In this document: positions 1 to 8,945 of the stretch, piece after piece | Numbering within the stretch: position 1 is the stretch's first letter | How the letters are laid out: the number at the start of each line of letters is the position of its first letter | NCBI RefSeq assembly: GCF_003856525.1 | Contig: NZ_RJVQ01000007.1 | Coordinates: forward strand, 62,001 to 126,000 | Source of the DNA: Vibrio viridaestus | GTDB taxonomy: Bacteria > Pseudomonadota > Gammaproteobacteria > Enterobacterales > Vibrionaceae | Length of the DNA: 64,000 nt | Direction: 5' to 3' | Notes under the pieces: model-generated | Databases searched by the model: none | What the model saw: only the letters and a program-made list of their open reading frames with translations | Told to the model about the DNA's origin: nothing | Program-made: the position numbers and the translations under genes

Positions 1-316
1 GCAATTGCCAGCCAAAAGCATCGAAATTGGCGATTTGTCGCGCATTAATATGGCAGGCAATAAAGCGAAGCTCCTAATTAGTAATACTCATGCCGCTCAT
101 GTTGTTGAACCTGGCTACCCAGTACTCAGGGCGGGATATCCATGCCATGACCAGTTTGGAAATATGGACATTAAACAGCTCGGCTATGAAGGTTGTCGGG
201 AACGTTTGTTTGCTCTGGCGAATCTTCTTCTGCGTCATCATGTAGACGAAGTTGCACCTCATATCAGTCGTTATCGTTTTGATGCGAGCGAAGTCACCCA
301 GAAGGGGGCGGCATGA
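1..316 (+). CDS. nifN: NifN C-terminal part (5' end outside window)
   Basis: About 105 codons, open from the window edge in the frame that reads ...LPAKSIEIGDL and ends KGAA-stop. NifN is the beta subunit of the NifEN scaffold on which the FeMo-cofactor precursor matures. The visible part matches the end of the nitrogenase-like fold: a stretch of type NTHA followed by GYPVLRAGYPCHDQFGN and a GYEGCRERLFALANLL helix, which is the usual NifN/NifK C-terminal pattern. The next gene, nifX, starts inside the last codons (ATGA overlap), as expected for nifN-nifX. NifK cannot be excluded from the fragment alone, but the nifX neighbour makes NifN much more likely. Confidence 0.85.
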   Translation, partial: QLPAKSIEIGDLSRINMAGNKAKLLISNTHAAHVVEPGYPVLRAGYPCHDQFGNMDIKQLGYEGCRERLFALANLLLRHHVDEVAPHISRYRFDASEVTQKGAA

Positions 317-801
317 AAATAAGTGAAAGAAGGTTACACGTCGAGCTTTGTCCGGGAACCGACAACTTTTCATTGAAAGTCGCGTTTGCCACGTTAGACC
401 GTAAAAGTGTTGATCAACATTTTGGTAGTTGTAGAACAATGTTGGTCTACGGGGTTAATGCGCAGGAATGGAATCTAATTGAAGCTATTGAATATGCGGA
501 AGTTCCGGCATCGACACACGATAAGTTACCAACCCGAATTTCTGATCTGACAGGATGTGATGCGGTCTTTTGTAATGCGTGTGGTGCATCTGCAATTCGT
601 CAGTTATTAGAGAAAAATATACATCCAGTCAAAGTGATTGAAGGAAGCGACATTCACGAGCTGCTGGTGGATATCCAATCTGAATTAAATGGCGAGCCTT
701 CTGGCTGGCTAGCGAGAGCAATAAAACAAAGAGAAAAAGAGACTGAGCCTGAGGTAAAAAAAGCAGAAAGACTTTCTCAGCTCATGGATGAAGAGTGGTA
801 A
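313..801 (+). CDS. nifX: NifX, FeMo-cofactor precursor carrier
   Basis: 162 aa. NifX binds NifB-cofactor and the VK-cluster and passes them to and from NifEN. The core reads VAFATLDRKSVDQHFGS near residues 25-41, the conserved start of the NifX/NifB-C-terminal dinitrogenase iron-molybdenum-cofactor domain, followed by the CDAVFCNACGASA segment and a lysine/glutamate-rich tail. The ATG overlaps the nifN stop by 4 bp and follows a GGGGG-type Shine-Dalgarno, so the two genes are translationally coupled. The ferredoxin gene fdxB follows after 40 bp. Length is normal for NifX. Confidence 0.9.
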   Translation: MKISERRLHVELCPGTDNFSLKVAFATLDRKSVDQHFGSCRTMLVYGVNAQEWNLIEAIEYAEVPASTHDKLPTRISDLTGCDAVFCNACGASAIRQLLEKNIHPVKVIEGSDIHELLVDIQSELNGEPSGWLARAIKQREKETEPEVKKAERLSQLMDEEW

Positions 802-841
802 ACCCAAGAAATTAGTTAATACAAATGTGAAGGGAAGCGAT

Positions 842-1132
842 ATGAGTAATATTAAAGGCCTGACCCGCGGTGGTGATGAGTGGGAACCCCAGTTTATACA
901 GGAGATAAATCAATCTGACTGTATCGGCTGTGGACGATGCTACAAGGTTTGTGCGAGAGATGTTTTTAATCTCGTAGAGAAAGAAGAAACGGATGACGAT
1001 GATGATTATTATGACGAAGACGAAATGATGATGGTCATGACGATAGATAACGCCAACGACTGCATCGGTTGCATGGCGTGTAATAAAGTCTGTCCGAAAA
1101 ACTGTCAGTCATTTGCTCCTGCAAGTCTCTGA
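842..1132 (+). CDS. fdxB: nif-specific ferredoxin, FdxB / ferredoxin III type
   Basis: 96 aa. Two [4Fe-4S] sites: CIGCGRCYKVC and CIGCMACNKVC followed by PKNC. Between them lies a run of Asp/Glu/Tyr/Met, a loop also found in other FdxB proteins. It probably carries electrons in FeMo-cofactor synthesis or to nitrogenase. An upstream in-frame ATG exists at 788 inside nifX, but I chose 842 because GAAGGGAAG sits just before it and because the family begins MSNIKGLTRGG-like. Last gene of its operon; a hairpin terminator follows. Confidence 0.88.
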   Translation: MSNIKGLTRGGDEWEPQFIQEINQSDCIGCGRCYKVCARDVFNLVEKEETDDDDDYYDEDEMMMVMTIDNANDCIGCMACNKVCPKNCQSFAPASL

Positions 1133-1150
1133 ACAGTAATCTGTTTATAA

Positions 1151-1178
1151 GGATGGCGCAATGCCATCCTTTTTTATT
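1151..1178 (+). terminator. Rho-independent terminator after fdxB
   Basis: GGATGGC (1151-1157), loop GCAAT, GCCATCC (1163-1169), then TTTTTTTATTTT. Ends the nifN-nifX-fdxB transcript and separates it from the nifU promoter. Confidence 0.9.
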
Positions 1179-1205
1179 TTTCGTTCATTATGCAACAAGA
1201 TGTTT

Positions 1206-1221
1206 TGTAATAAAGGCGACA
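1206..1221 (+). promoter_or_regulatory. NifA upstream activator site for nifU
   Basis: TGT-N10-ACA: TGT at 1206-1208, ten bases, ACA at 1219-1221. This is the established NifA binding consensus. It lies about 110 bp upstream of the -24/-12 element, a usual distance for an enhancer that works by looping. Confidence 0.75.
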
Positions 1222-1316
1222 CAAACCCGACAAAATGTATGGTTTGTTTGTAGTTTAATAACGAACAGATGTTCTAATCAGGCACCAAATCAATGATTTA
1301 GCTCACACTTCCACCT

Positions 1317-1332
1317 TGGCTTAACAATTGCA
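1317..1332 (+). promoter_or_regulatory. Sigma54 -24/-12 promoter of nifUSVWZM-modABC
   Basis: TGGCTTAACAATTGCA: GG and GC with the obligatory ten bases between them and a perfect TTGCA at -12. Start of transcription predicted near 1343, about 107 bp before the nifU ATG. The whole 1133-1449 gap is thus terminator plus promoter region. Confidence 0.78.
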
Positions 1333-1449
1333 ACGTAATTTAACAACATCATTACAAAACCGAACAGCTTAACTCGGTTGACTATCCAGAAAACCGACAC
1401 AGACGGAATTGTTTCATAAGCGTCGGACAGCACATGGTAAGGAGCACTT

Positions 1450-2364
1450 ATGTGGGATTATTCAGAGAAAGTCAAAGAACACTTTTTTCATCCAAGAAAT
1501 GCCAAGATGGTTTCAGAGGCGAACGCGAAGGGTGATGTTGGTTCAATCAGCTGTGGAGATGCATTAAGCCTAACATTGAAGATCAATCCAGATTCAGAAA
1601 TCATTGAAGATGCTGGATTTCAGACATTTGGTTGTGGAAGCGCGATTGCTTCTTCATCTGCACTAACCGAAATGATCATCGGTAAATCTATTGACGATGC
1701 ACTTGCAATTACGAACAAAGACATCGCTGATTTCTTAGACGGATTACCACCAGAAAAAATGCACTGTTCAGTGATGGGTATGGAAGCTCTTCATGCTGCC
1801 GTTGCTGATTACCGCGGTGAAACTATCGAAGACGATCATGAAGAGGGTGAACTGATTTGTAAATGTTTCGCTATTGATGACTTGATGATCAAACGTGTGG
1901 TTAAAGCCAACGGGCTCACCACATTAGAAGATGTTATCAACTATACAAAAGCTGGTGGTGCTTGTGCTTCATGTCATGAAAAAATCGAATATGTGCTTGA
2001 AGATTGTCTTGCTGAAATAGCAGAGGAAAGTTCTGAGCCTTTGACTGCGCTCGAACCTGCAGCCCCTGTTGCTGCGAAAACCTCAACCGTTAAGGATGAC
2101 GGCACGTGGGAAATCGTAGAAAAAATTATCGCTGAAGTTCGTCCTGCTGTGATTGCAGATGGTGGTGATATTAAACTTGTCGATATTGAAGATAATATTG
2201 TGTTCGTTTCTTTAACCGGTACATGTACAGGTTGTGGTCTCGCCGGGTTAACCCTTGCAAACGTTGAACATAAAGTATCTAAAGCGCTGGGTGAATCTAT
2301 GACTGTTTTCCCAGTACAGGAGTCTCACGCGGAGAGTAAAAAGGAGGCAACTTATGATGCCTAA
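1450..2364 (+). CDS. nifU: NifU, Fe-S cluster scaffold
   Basis: 304 aa, full-length three-domain NifU. Residues 1-125 are the IscU-like scaffold with Cys35, Cys62 and Cys106; about 130-185 is the permanent [2Fe-2S] domain with Cys137, Cys139, Cys172 and Cys175; about 215-290 is the Nfu domain with Cys259 and Cys262 (CTGC). It assembles clusters from sulfur supplied by NifS and delivers [4Fe-4S] units to nitrogenase precursors. ATG follows AAGGAG. nifS begins inside its last codons. First gene behind the NifA-type promoter. Confidence 0.97.
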   Translation: MWDYSEKVKEHFFHPRNAKMVSEANAKGDVGSISCGDALSLTLKINPDSEIIEDAGFQTFGCGSAIASSSALTEMIIGKSIDDALAITNKDIADFLDGLPPEKMHCSVMGMEALHAAVADYRGETIEDDHEEGELICKCFAIDDLMIKRVVKANGLTTLEDVINYTKAGGACASCHEKIEYVLEDCLAEIAEESSEPLTALEPAAPVAAKTSTVKDDGTWEIVEKIIAEVRPAVIADGGDIKLVDIEDNIVFVSLTGTCTGCGLAGLTLANVEHKVSKALGESMTVFPVQESHAESKKEATYDA

Positions 2365-3592
2365 TTCTACATCATCTCAGCCAGATACCCCGATGATTTA
2401 TCTGGATAATAATGCGACCACACGTATTGATCCTAGAGTGTTAGACGTGATGATTCCTTATTTGGACGAGTATTATGGAAACCCTTCATCGATCCACAAA
2501 CTCGGCGCTCGTGTTGGACAAGCGATGGAGATTGCTCGTGAACAGGTTCAGATGCTCATAGGTGCTCAATACTCGAGCGAGATCATATTCACTTCCTGCG
2601 CTACGGAAGCAACGACCACTGCGATTTTGTCTGCTGTCGAAGCCTTTCCGCAAAAGAAAGAGATTATTACGTCTCAGGTAGAGCATCCAGCGACCTTAAC
2701 GCTATGTCAGCATTTAGAGCGTAAAGGGTACAAAATTCACTTTATCAGCGTCGATACCAAAGGCCGTTTGAATATGGAAGAGTATCAGGCTGCCCTAAAC
2801 GAAAATACCGCAATTGTATCTATGATGTGGGCGAACAATGAAACAGGAACAGTGTTTCCAATAGAGAAACTCGCTCGTTTAGCAAAAACAGTCGGGGCTC
2901 AATTCCATGTTGATGCGGTTCAACTAGCTGGTAAACGTGAAATCGACGTTAAAGCAACTGATGTCGATATGTTGTCTATCTCTGGTCATAAGTTCCATGC
3001 TCCTAAAGGTATTGGTGTGCTATATGTGAAACGCGGAACTCGTTTTCGCCCACTATTGAGAGGCGGACATCAGGAACGTGGTCGTCGAGCAGGAACAGAA
3101 AATGCCGCTTCGATAATCGGCTTAGGTAAAGCGGCTGAACTGGCTTATCAGGCATTAGATACCGACATTCATCGTATCAAGTTGATGCGAGATCGTCTGG
3201 AGCAAGGTCTATTAGCACGCATACCGAACACGTTTATAACAGGCAATCCCGCGGATAGAGTTCCAAATACAACCAATATTGCTGTTGAGTATGTTGAGGG
3301 AGAGGCGTTATTACTTCTAATGAACCAGGCAGGTATTGCCGCTTCATCTGGCTCGGCATGTACATCTGGCTCTCTAGAACCTTCACATGTTATGAAAGCA
3401 ATGAAGATACCGTTTACTGCAGCTCATGGAACGCTTCGTTTCTCATTATCTCGTTTTACTAAAGATGATGATATTGATCACGTGCTGAATACGTTACCCG
3501 ATATTGTGTCTCGTTTGAGAACACTTTCACCATACTGGGATAACGAGAAAAATCAGGGTTCGGCAGAGGTATTTGCGCCAAGTTATGCGTAG
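2354..3592 (+). CDS. nifS: NifS, cysteine desulfurase
   Basis: 412 aa, PLP enzyme that takes sulfur from cysteine to alanine and hands it to Nif[10 protein letters not shown] at residues 16-24, PLP lysine in SGHKF (Lys213), persulfide cysteine in SSGSACTSG (Cys336), all in family positions. It overlaps the nifU end by 11 bp with its own AAGGAGG seven bases before ATG. The N terminus is about 12 residues longer than in many NifS; the second ATG at 2357 is equally possible. Confidence 0.96.
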   Translation: MMPNSTSSQPDTPMIYLDNNATTRIDPRVLDVMIPYLDEYYGNPSSIHKLGARVGQAMEIAREQVQMLIGAQYSSEIIFTSCATEATTTAILSAVEAFPQKKEIITSQVEHPATLTLCQHLERKGYKIHFISVDTKGRLNMEEYQAALNENTAIVSMMWANNETGTVFPIEKLARLAKTVGAQFHVDAVQLAGKREIDVKATDVDMLSISGHKFHAPKGIGVLYVKRGTRFRPLLRGGHQERGRRAGTENAASIIGLGKAAELAYQALDTDIHRIKLMRDRLEQGLLARIPNTFITGNPADRVPNTTNIAVEYVEGEALLLLMNQAGIAASSGSACTSGSLEPSHVMKAMKIPFTAAHGTLRFSLSRFTKDDDIDHVLNTLPDIVSRLRTLSPYWDNEKNQGSAEVFAPSYA

Positions 3593-3603
3593 GAGGTATG
3601 CGT

Positions 3604-4743
3604 ATGGCTTATGTTACAGGAGCACCAGCAAGAGTTGTGTTAAATGACACAACTCTAAGGGATGGAGAGCAAAGTCCTGGAGTTGGTTTTTCAACGGATG
3701 AAAAGGTTCATATTGCTCTGATGTTAGAGTCTGCGGGTATTTCAGAATTAGAAGTCGGAATACCTGCGATGGGTGAGAAGGAGCGCGCAGCAATTCAGGC
3801 GATAACGAGTTCCTTAAACCATGCTAACACGATGGCATGGTGTCGAATGACTAAAGCCGATATAAAACACGCTCAGGGCTTAGGACTAGATTGGGTTGAC
3901 CTATCGATTCCGGTCTCTGAACAGCAGATTAGAGGGAAACTGGGTGTCACTCTCAAAGTCCTTTTGGAGCGTACTGAAGAAGTCATCAAAACGGCTGTAG
4001 ATGCAGGTTTGTCGGTGTGCTTGGGTATGGAAGACGCATCAAGAGCGGATTCGGACATTCTCTACCGCGTTGTGGACGTGGCGCAGTTAGCCGGTGCAAA
4101 GCGAGTCAGGTTTGCAGATACTTTGGGTGTTCTTGATCCGATATCTACGTACAAAAAGATTGTCGATTTAAAACTGCAGTCAGATTTGCAGGTCGAAATG
4201 CATGCTCATAATGATTTGGGTTTAGCAACGGCGAATACGCTAGCAGCGATAGATGCAGGAGCGTTCAGCGTAAATACAACGGTAATGGGACTGGGTGAAC
4301 GTGCTGGCAATGCGGCTTTAGAAGAGGTCGCAGTGGCTTTAAAAGTTTTGAATAAGTCGGAAACAAATGTCGATTTGGCAAAGATACCAGCACTTTGTCA
4401 TTATCTCCATATCGTATCTGGTCGTGCGTTATCGCCACAAAAAGCCATCGTCGGTGATTATGCCTTTACTCATGAGTCTGGGATTCATATTGATGGTTTG
4501 CTAAAAGATATCAACAACTACCAGAGTTTTCCACCATCACTAATTGGTCGGGAGCACAGTTTTGTTCTTGGGAAACATTCAGGTTTGCATGCGATCAATA
4601 CCATCTACAAAAAACTCGGTATCGTATTGACCCGAGCGCAAAGTGAACGAATTAGAGATTCGCTCAGGGACTGGTCAGAGACTTGTAAACGTGTTCCCAG
4701 CAATGATGATCTGATGTCATTTGTCGATCAGGATGCCGTTTAG
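3604..4743 (+). CDS. nifV: NifV, homocitrate synthase
   Basis: 379 aa from this start. Condenses acetyl-CoA with 2-oxoglutarate to homocitrate, the organic ligand of FeMo-cofactor. The LNDTTLRDGEQSPGVGF motif near residue 13, the metal-binding HAHNDLG and the GERAGNA motif are all present, as in the isopropylmalate/homocitrate synthase family. AGGAGG at 3591-3596 leaves one base before the ATG at 3598 but seven before the ATG at 3604, so 3604 is the better start. 5 to 11 bp after nifS. Confidence 0.95.
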   Translation: MAYVTGAPARVVLNDTTLRDGEQSPGVGFSTDEKVHIALMLESAGISELEVGIPAMGEKERAAIQAITSSLNHANTMAWCRMTKADIKHAQGLGLDWVDLSIPVSEQQIRGKLGVTLKVLLERTEEVIKTAVDAGLSVCLGMEDASRADSDILYRVVDVAQLAGAKRVRFADTLGVLDPISTYKKIVDLKLQSDLQVEMHAHNDLGLATANTLAAIDAGAFSVNTTVMGLGERAGNAALEEVAVALKVLNKSETNVDLAKIPALCHYLHIVSGRALSPQKAIVGDYAFTHESGIHIDGLLKDINNYQSFPPSLIGREHSFVLGKHSGLHAINTIYKKLGIVLTRAQSERIRDSLRDWSETCKRVPSNDDLMSFVDQDAV

Positions 4744-4751
4744 GAGGTCAA

Positions 4752-5036
4752 ATGGACGCAACTTTACATGGTCACTTTATTGATGACCTCGAAGATCTTG
4801 AGACAGCAGAAGATTTTCTCAATTATTTTAATATTGAGTTCGATGCCAAACTAGTGCGGGTGAAGAGAATTCAACTATTACGAATGTATGAGAAGCTTCT
4901 TTCGCATGATGCGGATAATGCAAGTTACGAAAGTCATAAACAAGCTTTGTGCACCGCTTACAAGCAGATCACTTTAGGAAGAGAGCTTGCCTTTGAAGGT
5001 GGTGGGTGCCACGGATGTACCGATTGTTCTGATTAG
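4752..5036 (+). CDS. nifW: NifW, nitrogenase stabilising/protective protein
   Basis: 94 aa. The family pattern LEDLETAEDFLNYFNIEFD (residues 13-31), followed by a helical segment ending in LLRMYEKLL, matches NifW, which associates with MoFe protein and is thought to protect or mature it. The C terminus carries a CHGCTDC motif, present in a subset of NifW proteins, whose role is not known to me; it could bind metal. AGGAGG four bases before ATG. Position between nifV and nifZ is the Klebsiella order. Confidence 0.9.
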   Translation: MDATLHGHFIDDLEDLETAEDFLNYFNIEFDAKLVRVKRIQLLRMYEKLLSHDADNASYESHKQALCTAYKQITLGRELAFEGGGCHGCTDCSD

Positions 5037-5048
5037 AGGAGAAAGCAC

Positions 5049-5498
5049 ATGGAAAGTGCAGTAACAGCAAGATTTGACGCTGGAGAGGAAGTCAGGGTAA
5101 TCAGAAATATTCGCAATGATGGAAGTTTTCCGGGTGTTGAAAAAGGTGAGCTTCTCGTTGAAGCTGGGAGTGTGGGTATTGTCCGTACTTATGGCTTTTT
5201 TCTTCAAACACAAATCATTTTTCAGGTTTACTTCTCGAACGTAAACCGTGTCGTAGGTGTTCGCGATCAGGAATTGATTGCAGCCAACGTTCCTTGGGTT
5301 CCACGCTATTTTAATTCTCTTGATAAAGCCAAGCTCAACCGCAGTCTCGCAATGAACGGTGAAGTTATTGCGGAAAAAGGTCAGCTTGTCGAAATTCAGC
5401 GCTCTTTAAGAGATCTAGAAAGTGGCGTTTTGAAATACGAAGTAGAACTGTGTTCTCTCAGATTTCAGCTTAACGCGAACTTATTCATTCAGCCTTAG
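5049..5498 (+). CDS. nifZ: NifZ, MoFe-protein maturation factor
   Basis: 149 aa, about the length of the Klebsiella protein. Residues 8-70 form the NifZ domain (RFDAGEEVRVIRNIRNDG, GSVGIVRTYGFFLQT, then VGVRDQELI). NifZ takes part in forming the second P-cluster of the MoFe protein. The C-terminal half is an alpha-helical extension. GAGGAGAAAGC precedes ATG; 12 bp after nifW, 17 bp before nifM. Confidence 0.92.
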   Translation: MESAVTARFDAGEEVRVIRNIRNDGSFPGVEKGELLVEAGSVGIVRTYGFFLQTQIIFQVYFSNVNRVVGVRDQELIAANVPWVPRYFNSLDKAKLNRSLAMNGEVIAEKGQLVEIQRSLRDLESGVLKYEVELCSLRFQLNANLFIQP

Positions 5499-5515
5499 TT
5501 ATCGGAGTTATTACC

Positions 5516-6388
5516 ATGGATGACCAGAAAAAACGCTATTTGATAGCGAAAATTGCGACAGACGTGTACCAACTCAACCCTCAATTTCTTTCTGCGGTGC
5601 AACGCTCTGAAGTAGAATCTAAGGCCCAGCGCATGTCAATGATTCAGACTCTCATACTTGCATCTGGTGAAGCTACTAAGGTCGATCCAGTCTCAAAAAT
5701 TGAAATAGATAATGCATTTAAAGAATGTATTGACAATTATCCCTCAGAGGCCGATTTTAATAAGGCGCTTAAGTCTCAATTACTTACTGTAGATGGCTTG
5801 AAAAAGTCGCTTCATGATCAGTTAATGTGTGACCGAGTGTTGGAGGAAGTTTCTTCCGATGTGCCGCCTCTGGATATCGAAAAAGCGAAGCACTATTATC
5901 AGGAGCATCGTCTTGAGTTTTCCCGTGCGACGACTTGGGAAATGAGTCAGGTATTAATCACAGTCAATGACGAGTACAAAGAAAATACTCGTGCGCGCGC
6001 TTTCAGTCGTATTAGAGAAGTCTATAAGCAAGCAAAGTCTAAACCGTTATCTCAGCTTGCGATGCGCTATTCTGAATGCCCCAGTGCGATGAATAATGGA
6101 TATCTGGGTTGGTGTGAAGAGGGAAAACTGTATCCTCAGATCACTGAAAGACTCTATCATCTTTCTCCAAAAGAAGTGAGTCAGCCAATAGAAACTGAAA
6201 TTGGTTATCATCTTGTTCAGTATCATCAACGGAAAGAGGCGAAAATTGCTTCTTTTGATGAAGTTTGGCCTTTTTTACAAGAAAAACATAAAATAAGAGC
6301 GAAAAGCTACTTACAAAAACAATGGATTAATCAATTGATTAGTCAAATGAAGACTCAAAATGTGAGGGAAACGTTATTATGCGATTAA
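5516..6388 (+). CDS. nifM: NifM, peptidyl-prolyl isomerase for NifH
   Basis: 290 aa. The N-terminal half is helical (SurA/NifM-like); a parvulin (PpiC) domain lies at about 135-240, with ATTWEMSQVLIT, AMRYSECPSAMNNGYLGW and EIGYHLVQYH. NifM is needed to fold active Fe protein (NifH). Cytoplasmic: no signal peptide. Its last codons overlap modA by 10 bp (ATGCGATTAAG), which couples molybdate uptake to the nif operon. Confidence 0.92.
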   Translation: MDDQKKRYLIAKIATDVYQLNPQFLSAVQRSEVESKAQRMSMIQTLILASGEATKVDPVSKIEIDNAFKECIDNYPSEADFNKALKSQLLTVDGLKKSLHDQLMCDRVLEEVSSDVPPLDIEKAKHYYQEHRLEFSRATTWEMSQVLITVNDEYKENTRARAFSRIREVYKQAKSKPLSQLAMRYSECPSAMNNGYLGWCEEGKLYPQITERLYHLSPKEVSQPIETEIGYHLVQYHQRKEAKIASFDEVWPFLQEKHKIRAKSYLQKQWINQLISQMKTQNVRETLLCD

Positions 6389-7110
6389 GGATAATTGCTG
6401 GGCTTGTTGCTACATTGGTAATGGGTGTTGCTCAAGCGGATACTGCGGTTGTTGCCGTAGCGAACAACTTTTTTGGCCCGATGAAGGCGCTCAATAAAGA
6501 TTTTACCCAAGCGACTTCAGACTCGTTAGAAATCAGTACAGGTTCGACAGGTCAACTCTATTCCCAGATCGTCAATGGCGCACCGTTTGACCTGTTTTTT
6601 GCAGCCGATACGGTTAGACCACAGAAGTTGGTTAAAGAAGGTAAAGGATTTGATGAATTTACCTATGCGAAAGGCACGCTTGTATTGTGGTCTGAAAAAA
6701 CGGGATTGGAGTTAAAATCTTTGCTTGATACGGGTAAGTTCAACCATCTTGCGATAGCTGATCCAAAACTTGCACCTTATGGATTGGCTGCTCAGCAATC
6801 GTTAAAAAAAATGAAACTTTGGGATAAAGTCAGCGATAAGTTGGTGATGGGGAAAGGATTAAATCCTACTTATCAGTTTGTGGTTACTGGCAATGCAGAA
6901 TTAGGTTTTGTCGCAAAATCACAGGTGTTCCAGGAGGGTCAATATAAGGATGGTTCTTTTTGGGAAGTGCCAACCAGTGATTACGCTGAAATCCGGCAGG
7001 ATGCTGTGACGTTGGCGTCAGGCAAAACGAATAAAGCAGCGCAAGCATTTCTTGATTATCTGAAAACGGATCGCGCTCAGGCGATCATCAAAAGTTACGG
7101 ATATCAATAA
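6379..7110 (+). CDS. modA: ModA, periplasmic molybdate-binding protein
   Basis: 243 aa. Signal peptide at 1-20 (hydrophobic core LRIIAGLVATLVMGVAQA, cleavage after AQA). Mature protein has the ModA pattern: AVANNFFGPM, STGSTGQLYSQI, GAPFDLFFAAD and the late NAELGFVAKSQ segment. It captures molybdate/tungstate for ModBC. Translation start lies inside nifM, no gap, so I infer co-transcription from the nifU promoter. Molybdenum is required for FeMo-cofactor. Confidence 0.93.
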   Translation: MRLRIIAGLVATLVMGVAQADTAVVAVANNFFGPMKALNKDFTQATSDSLEISTGSTGQLYSQIVNGAPFDLFFAADTVRPQKLVKEGKGFDEFTYAKGTLVLWSEKTGLELKSLLDTGKFNHLAIADPKLAPYGLAAQQSLKKMKLWDKVSDKLVMGKGLNPTYQFVVTGNAELGFVAKSQVFQEGQYKDGSFWEVPTSDYAEIRQDAVTLASGKTNKAAQAFLDYLKTDRAQAIIKSYGYQ

Positions 7111-7137
7111 AATCTAAGTTTACGCCAGGGAGCAGGC

Positions 7138-7803
7138 ATGGTTGATTGGTTGGTTGTGACAACCACTTTAAAATTAGCTTTTTTTGTAACACTTGCTTTA
7201 TTGCTGATAGGTGTTCCTATCAGTTGGTGGCTTTGTTCGACTGAAAATCGATTCAAAGGTGTTGTTGAAGCGGTGTGTTCTCTACCCATGGTCCTGCCCC
7301 CGACCGTGTTGGGATTTTATCTGCTCATACTCCTAGGCCCTAATGGTACAGTTGGGCAGACATTAAACGCGATTGGGATAGGGCAGTTGCCTTTCTCATT
7401 CGCGGGTATCGCGCTTGCGTGCACCATCCATTCTCTTCCATTCGTGATCCAACCGTTAAAAAATGCCTTTGTTGCCATAGGGCGTCAGCCTATGGAAGTT
7501 GCGGCAACATTGCGCGCTACTCCAATAGATACGTTTTTTCATGTGACCCTTCCATTAGCTTGGCCGGGTATTTTTTCCGCTGCGATAATGGGCTTTTGTC
7601 ATACACTCGGCGAATTCGGTGTTGTTTTAATGATCGGTGGTAATATCCCAGGAAAAACGCGCGTGATGTCGGTGGAAATTTATAATTACGTCGAAGCTTT
7701 GGAGTTTGGCAAAGCGCATATTTTGGCGGGTGGACTCGTTGCTTTCTCTTTTGCCTCTTTATTGATCATGTACTGGCTGAATAATCGCTATCGCTTTAGC
7801 TAA
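7138..7803 (+). CDS. modB: ModB, molybdate ABC permease
   Basis: 221 aa, five predicted membrane helices, with the permease coupling motif around EVAATLRATPIDTFFHVTLPLAWPGIF (EAA loop) that docks on ModC. Typical ModB opening DWLVVTTTLKLAF. GGGAGCAGGC precedes the ATG. 27 bp after modA and 9 bp before modC. Confidence 0.94.
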   Translation: MVDWLVVTTTLKLAFFVTLALLLIGVPISWWLCSTENRFKGVVEAVCSLPMVLPPTVLGFYLLILLGPNGTVGQTLNAIGIGQLPFSFAGIALACTIHSLPFVIQPLKNAFVAIGRQPMEVAATLRATPIDTFFHVTLPLAWPGIFSAAIMGFCHTLGEFGVVLMIGGNIPGKTRVMSVEIYNYVEALEFGKAHILAGGLVAFSFASLLIMYWLNNRYRFS

Positions 7804-7812
7804 GGAATATTT

Positions 7813-8892
7813 TTGAGCGAGATATACGCTAAGTTTTGTATTCGCCATGAAGGCTTTACTCTCAATGTAAATCTAACCTTACCGGCAGCCGGGATTACGG
7901 TGTTATTTGGCCATTCAGGCTCTGGTAAAACAACATGTTTGCGTTCGATGGCTGGCTTGGAAGAGTTTGAACATTCCTATTTCTCAATAGGAGACGATAT
8001 CTGGCAAGATTCTGAGAGGAGTTTGTTTGTTCCAACACACAAGCGCCAATTAGGGTATGTGTTTCAGGAGTCGGGACTGTTTCCGCATCTCTCTGTGAAC
8101 GATAATTTGCTTTTCGGTTTTAAACGTATCCCTGAGAGTGAAAGAAAAATCTCTCTTGATTCGATGACCAAACTCATGGGTATTGAGCACTTACTCGAAC
8201 GGATGCCTCATCAGCTTTCTGGTGGTGAGAAGCAGCGTATTGCTATTGCTAGAGCCTTGTTAACTTCTCCACGGCTATTATTAATGGATGAGCCCCTTTC
8301 CGCATTAGATATGAAACGTAAGCAAGAAATATTACCCTATCTAGAAAAGTTAAGAAGCGAGTTATCGATTCCAATCGTTTACGTGACTCATTCTGTTCAG
8401 GAACTCGCTCGTTTAGCCGATCATGTTGTTGTTTTTGAAAACGGGTCAATTATAGTCAGTGATCAGGCCAATAAGGTGATGTCTGATCCACGTTTCGAAT
8501 CGGTGTTTGGCAGTGAAGTGGGCAGTATTTTTGATACTACAGTGCTAGAGCATCGCGAGCATAACATAACCGCTCTTGATGCAAATGGTGTCACTATTCT
8601 TGCGCCCAAACATATCGGTGATACTGGCGAACGCTATCGTTGCCGTATTCTTGCATCCGATGTGTCAATTAGTCTGAGAGAGCCTGTAGATACGTCGATG
8701 TTGAATCGACTTCCTGTAGAAATCATTGATATACGCCAACCTCAAATCCCCAATGGTCACGAACTGCTTGTGTTACAGTTCGACAATGGTCAACGTTTAT
8801 TGGCGAATCTGACTGCTAAATCTTGTCACGATTTGGAACTTGCTGTTGGCAAAAAAGTGTGGTGTCAAATCAAATCCGTAGCGCTCAGTTAG
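7813..8892 (+). CDS. modC: ModC, molybdate ABC ATPase
   Basis: 359 aa with a TTG start, preceded by AAGGAA five bases upstream. Walker A GHSGSGKTT, signature LSGGEKQRIAIARAL, Walker B LLLMDEPLSALD and switch histidine in YVTHS. The last ~70 residues form the TOBE/MOP molybdate-binding domain (LPVEIIDIRQ...). Closes the operon; the stop codon is inside a 10-bp inverted repeat. Confidence 0.95.
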   Translation: MSEIYAKFCIRHEGFTLNVNLTLPAAGITVLFGHSGSGKTTCLRSMAGLEEFEHSYFSIGDDIWQDSERSLFVPTHKRQLGYVFQESGLFPHLSVNDNLLFGFKRIPESERKISLDSMTKLMGIEHLLERMPHQLSGGEKQRIAIARALLTSPRLLLMDEPLSALDMKRKQEILPYLEKLRSELSIPIVYVTHSVQELARLADHVVVFENGSIIVSDQANKVMSDPRFESVFGSEVGSIFDTTVLEHREHNITALDANGVTILAPKHIGDTGERYRCRILASDVSISLREPVDTSMLNRLPVEIIDIRQPQIPNGHELLVLQFDNGQRLLANLTAKSCHDLELAVGKKVWCQIKSVALS

Positions 8893-8927
8893 CGGTACCG
8901 TTTATCTGTTCAAACTCGTACCGCTAA
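8889..8927 (+). terminator. Strong stem-loop at the end of modC
   Basis: TTAGCGGTAC (8889-8898) and GTACCGCTAA (8918-8927) form a perfect 10-bp stem with a 19-nt loop; the left arm holds the modC stop codon. There is no T-run afterwards, so it may protect the 3' end rather than terminate intrinsically. Confidence 0.5.
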
Positions 8928-8945
8928 GACGCTAAGAATGCAGAG

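Noticed and set aside
966-1050. Long acidic Asp/Glu/Tyr run in the fdxB ferredoxin
   Set aside because: An acidic loop between the two clusters is a known feature of FdxB proteins, so it is not unusual here.
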